Source: Ammoniphilus sp. YIM 78166 (GTDB lineage Bacteria > Bacillota > Bacilli > Aneurinibacillales > RAOX-1). Taken from it: 64,000 nt of DNA. Below, in pieces: positions 63,400-64,000 of the stretch. Where the stretch lies: positions 806,001 through 870,000 of the forward strand of contig NZ_SDLR01000001.1 of NCBI RefSeq assembly GCF_004522215.1. Reading direction: 5' to 3'. A model generated the notes under the pieces. That model was not told the DNA's origin. It saw nothing but the letters and a program-made list of their open reading frames with translations, and made no database searches. Position 1 is the stretch's first letter; every line of letters starts with the position of its first letter. Position numbers and translations under genes: made by a program.

Positions 63400-63458
63400 T
63401 TGCAATCTAGTATCTATTCAGGTAATATAATAACATAGTTTGTTGACCAAACAAACTA
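63400..63458 (+). promoter_or_regulatory. TRAP operon promoter with XylR-type operator
   Basis: TTGCAA (63400-63405), 17 bases, TAATAT (63423-63428). The perfect inverted repeat TAGTTTGTT, GACCA, AACAAACTA (63436-63458) lies at the expected transcription start. About 180 bases of untranslated leader follow before the DctP gene. The remaining gap 63298-63636 shows no gene. Confidence 0.75.
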
Positions 63459-63636
63459 AAATGTAAAGGTTTACGAAAAACTTAAAAAAACATTAACTAG
63501 TAAAACGTATGCTAACAGCACATCGAAGAGGAGATGGGGTAAAGCAATAGCGAGGGAACAGATAAGGGTAGGTTATCATCATTTATTTCATGTAAATGTG
63601 GGAAAATAACTAAAGGAAAAATGGGGGTCAACGAAA

Positions 63637-64000
63637 ATGAAAAAACTAATGTCTTATGTTGCAACAAGCGTATTAGCGGTGGGGTTATTAAGCGGATGCG
63701 CTAGTTCAAATGAAAATACAAGTGCCCAAACAGGAAATGATGTGAAAGAAGAGAAAGCGCAAACATTAAAGCTTGCACACAATTTGAGTGAAGACCATCC
63801 GGTTCATAAAGCGCTTGTAGAGTTCGCTACGACGGTAGAAGAAAAGTCAAATGCCAGCGTGAAGGTGCAAATTTTTGCTAACGGCGTACTTGGTGGAGAA
63901 AAGGAAGTTCTTGAGCAGCTTAAAGGCGGAGCAGTAGATATGACAAGAGTAAGTGCAGGGGCCCTTGAAAACTTTGCTCCTGAATACGCAGTGTTTAGTC
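63637..64000 (+). CDS. TRAP transporter substrate-binding lipoprotein (DctP), partial
   Basis: The first 121 codons of a DctP-family solute receptor; the gene runs off the window. Signal peptide with lipobox GLLSGC near residue 21, an Asn/Glu-rich linker, and mature start LKLAHNLSEDHPVHKALVEF typical of TRAP receptors for C4-dicarboxylates or sugar acids. Start ATG 63637 behind GGGGGTC. Divergent from the ROK repressor, so a sugar acid is the best guess. Confidence 0.9.
   Translation, partial: MKKLMSYVATSVLAVGLLSGCASSNENTSAQTGNDVKEEKAQTLKLAHNLSEDHPVHKALVEFATTVEEKSNASVKVQIFANGVLGGEKEVLEQLKGGAVDMTRVSAGALENFAPEYAVFS

Noticed and set aside
1..64000. tRNA, rRNA, insertion sequences or prophage genes
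   Set aside because: No cloverleaf, rRNA-like stretch, transposase or integrase motif was found on either strand.

Overview
The window looks like chromosomal DNA of a Gram-positive, aerobic, low-to-mid GC member of the Bacillales, probably near the Paenibacillaceae/Aneurinibacillus/Ammoniphilus neighbourhood (an inference from gene content, not a species call). The clues are strong AGGAGG ribosome binding sites with many GTG/TTG starts, a compact Bacillus-type gas vesicle cluster, YodB/Spx/AzoR-type thiol-stress genes, an IDEAL-domain protein, YesM/YesN two-component regulation of a sugar ABC system, and a CysJ whose best start gives 605 residues.

Layout. 1-2.8 kb: a small acidic protein, a DHA2 multidrug exporter and a Gfo/Idh/MocA oxidoreductase. 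2.8-5.6 kb: a KdgR-like LacI regulator divergent from kdgK-kdgA (end of the uronate pathway). 5.6-6.5 kb: two small reverse-strand genes, one missed by ordinary ORF length cut-offs. 6.5-10.3 kb: gas vesicle operon gvpA-N-F-G-L-S-K-J. 10.3-15.5 kb (reverse): a PAS-type sigma-54 activator, then an NtrC-type regulator, a soluble histidine kinase and an iron-dependent alcohol dehydrogenase; a divergent AraC regulator follows. 16.6-20.6 kb (reverse): BmrC/BmrD-like heterodimeric ABC exporter, preceded by a short leader ORF and a terminator-like hairpin, resembling the bmrB attenuator.

20.7-39.7 kb is a pectin/galacturonate catabolic island: a broken pectate lyase gene, a YesM/YesN two-component system, two related solute-binding lipoproteins flanking two permeases (no ATPase gene), kduI, a GH105-type unsaturated uronyl hydrolase, kduD, a MATE-like membrane protein, an intracellular GH28 polygalacturonase and uxaA-uxaB-uxaC. 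Both the saturated route (UxaC, UxaB, UxaA) and the unsaturated route (KduI, KduD) end at 2-keto-3-deoxygluconate, which KdgK and KdgA (3.9-5.6 kb) complete. Three promoters (kdgK, the MATE-like gene, uxaA) carry the same palindrome TAACAACGTTGTTA or a one-base variant just downstream of the -10 box, tying the two distant segments into one regulon.

39.9-46.5 kb: MarR-regulated RND efflux pump and a cardiolipin synthase. 46.5-50 kb: UbiD-type decarboxylase, a 13-copy 52-bp tandem repeat array and a hemolysin III homologue. 50-53.5 kb: a YodB/HxlR-like regulator whose expected redox-sensing cysteine codon is TGA, divergent from an extradiol dioxygenase, followed by a Spx-like protein and an azoreductase; related palindromes lie in both intergenic regions. 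53.6-59.3 kb: a PAS-only protein and cysJ-cysI. 59.3-64 kb: rpiA, a second KdgK-like kinase and a D-2-hydroxyacid dehydrogenase, then a ROK repressor divergent from a TRAP transporter operon whose promoter carries a XylR-type operator; the TRAP gene runs off the window end.
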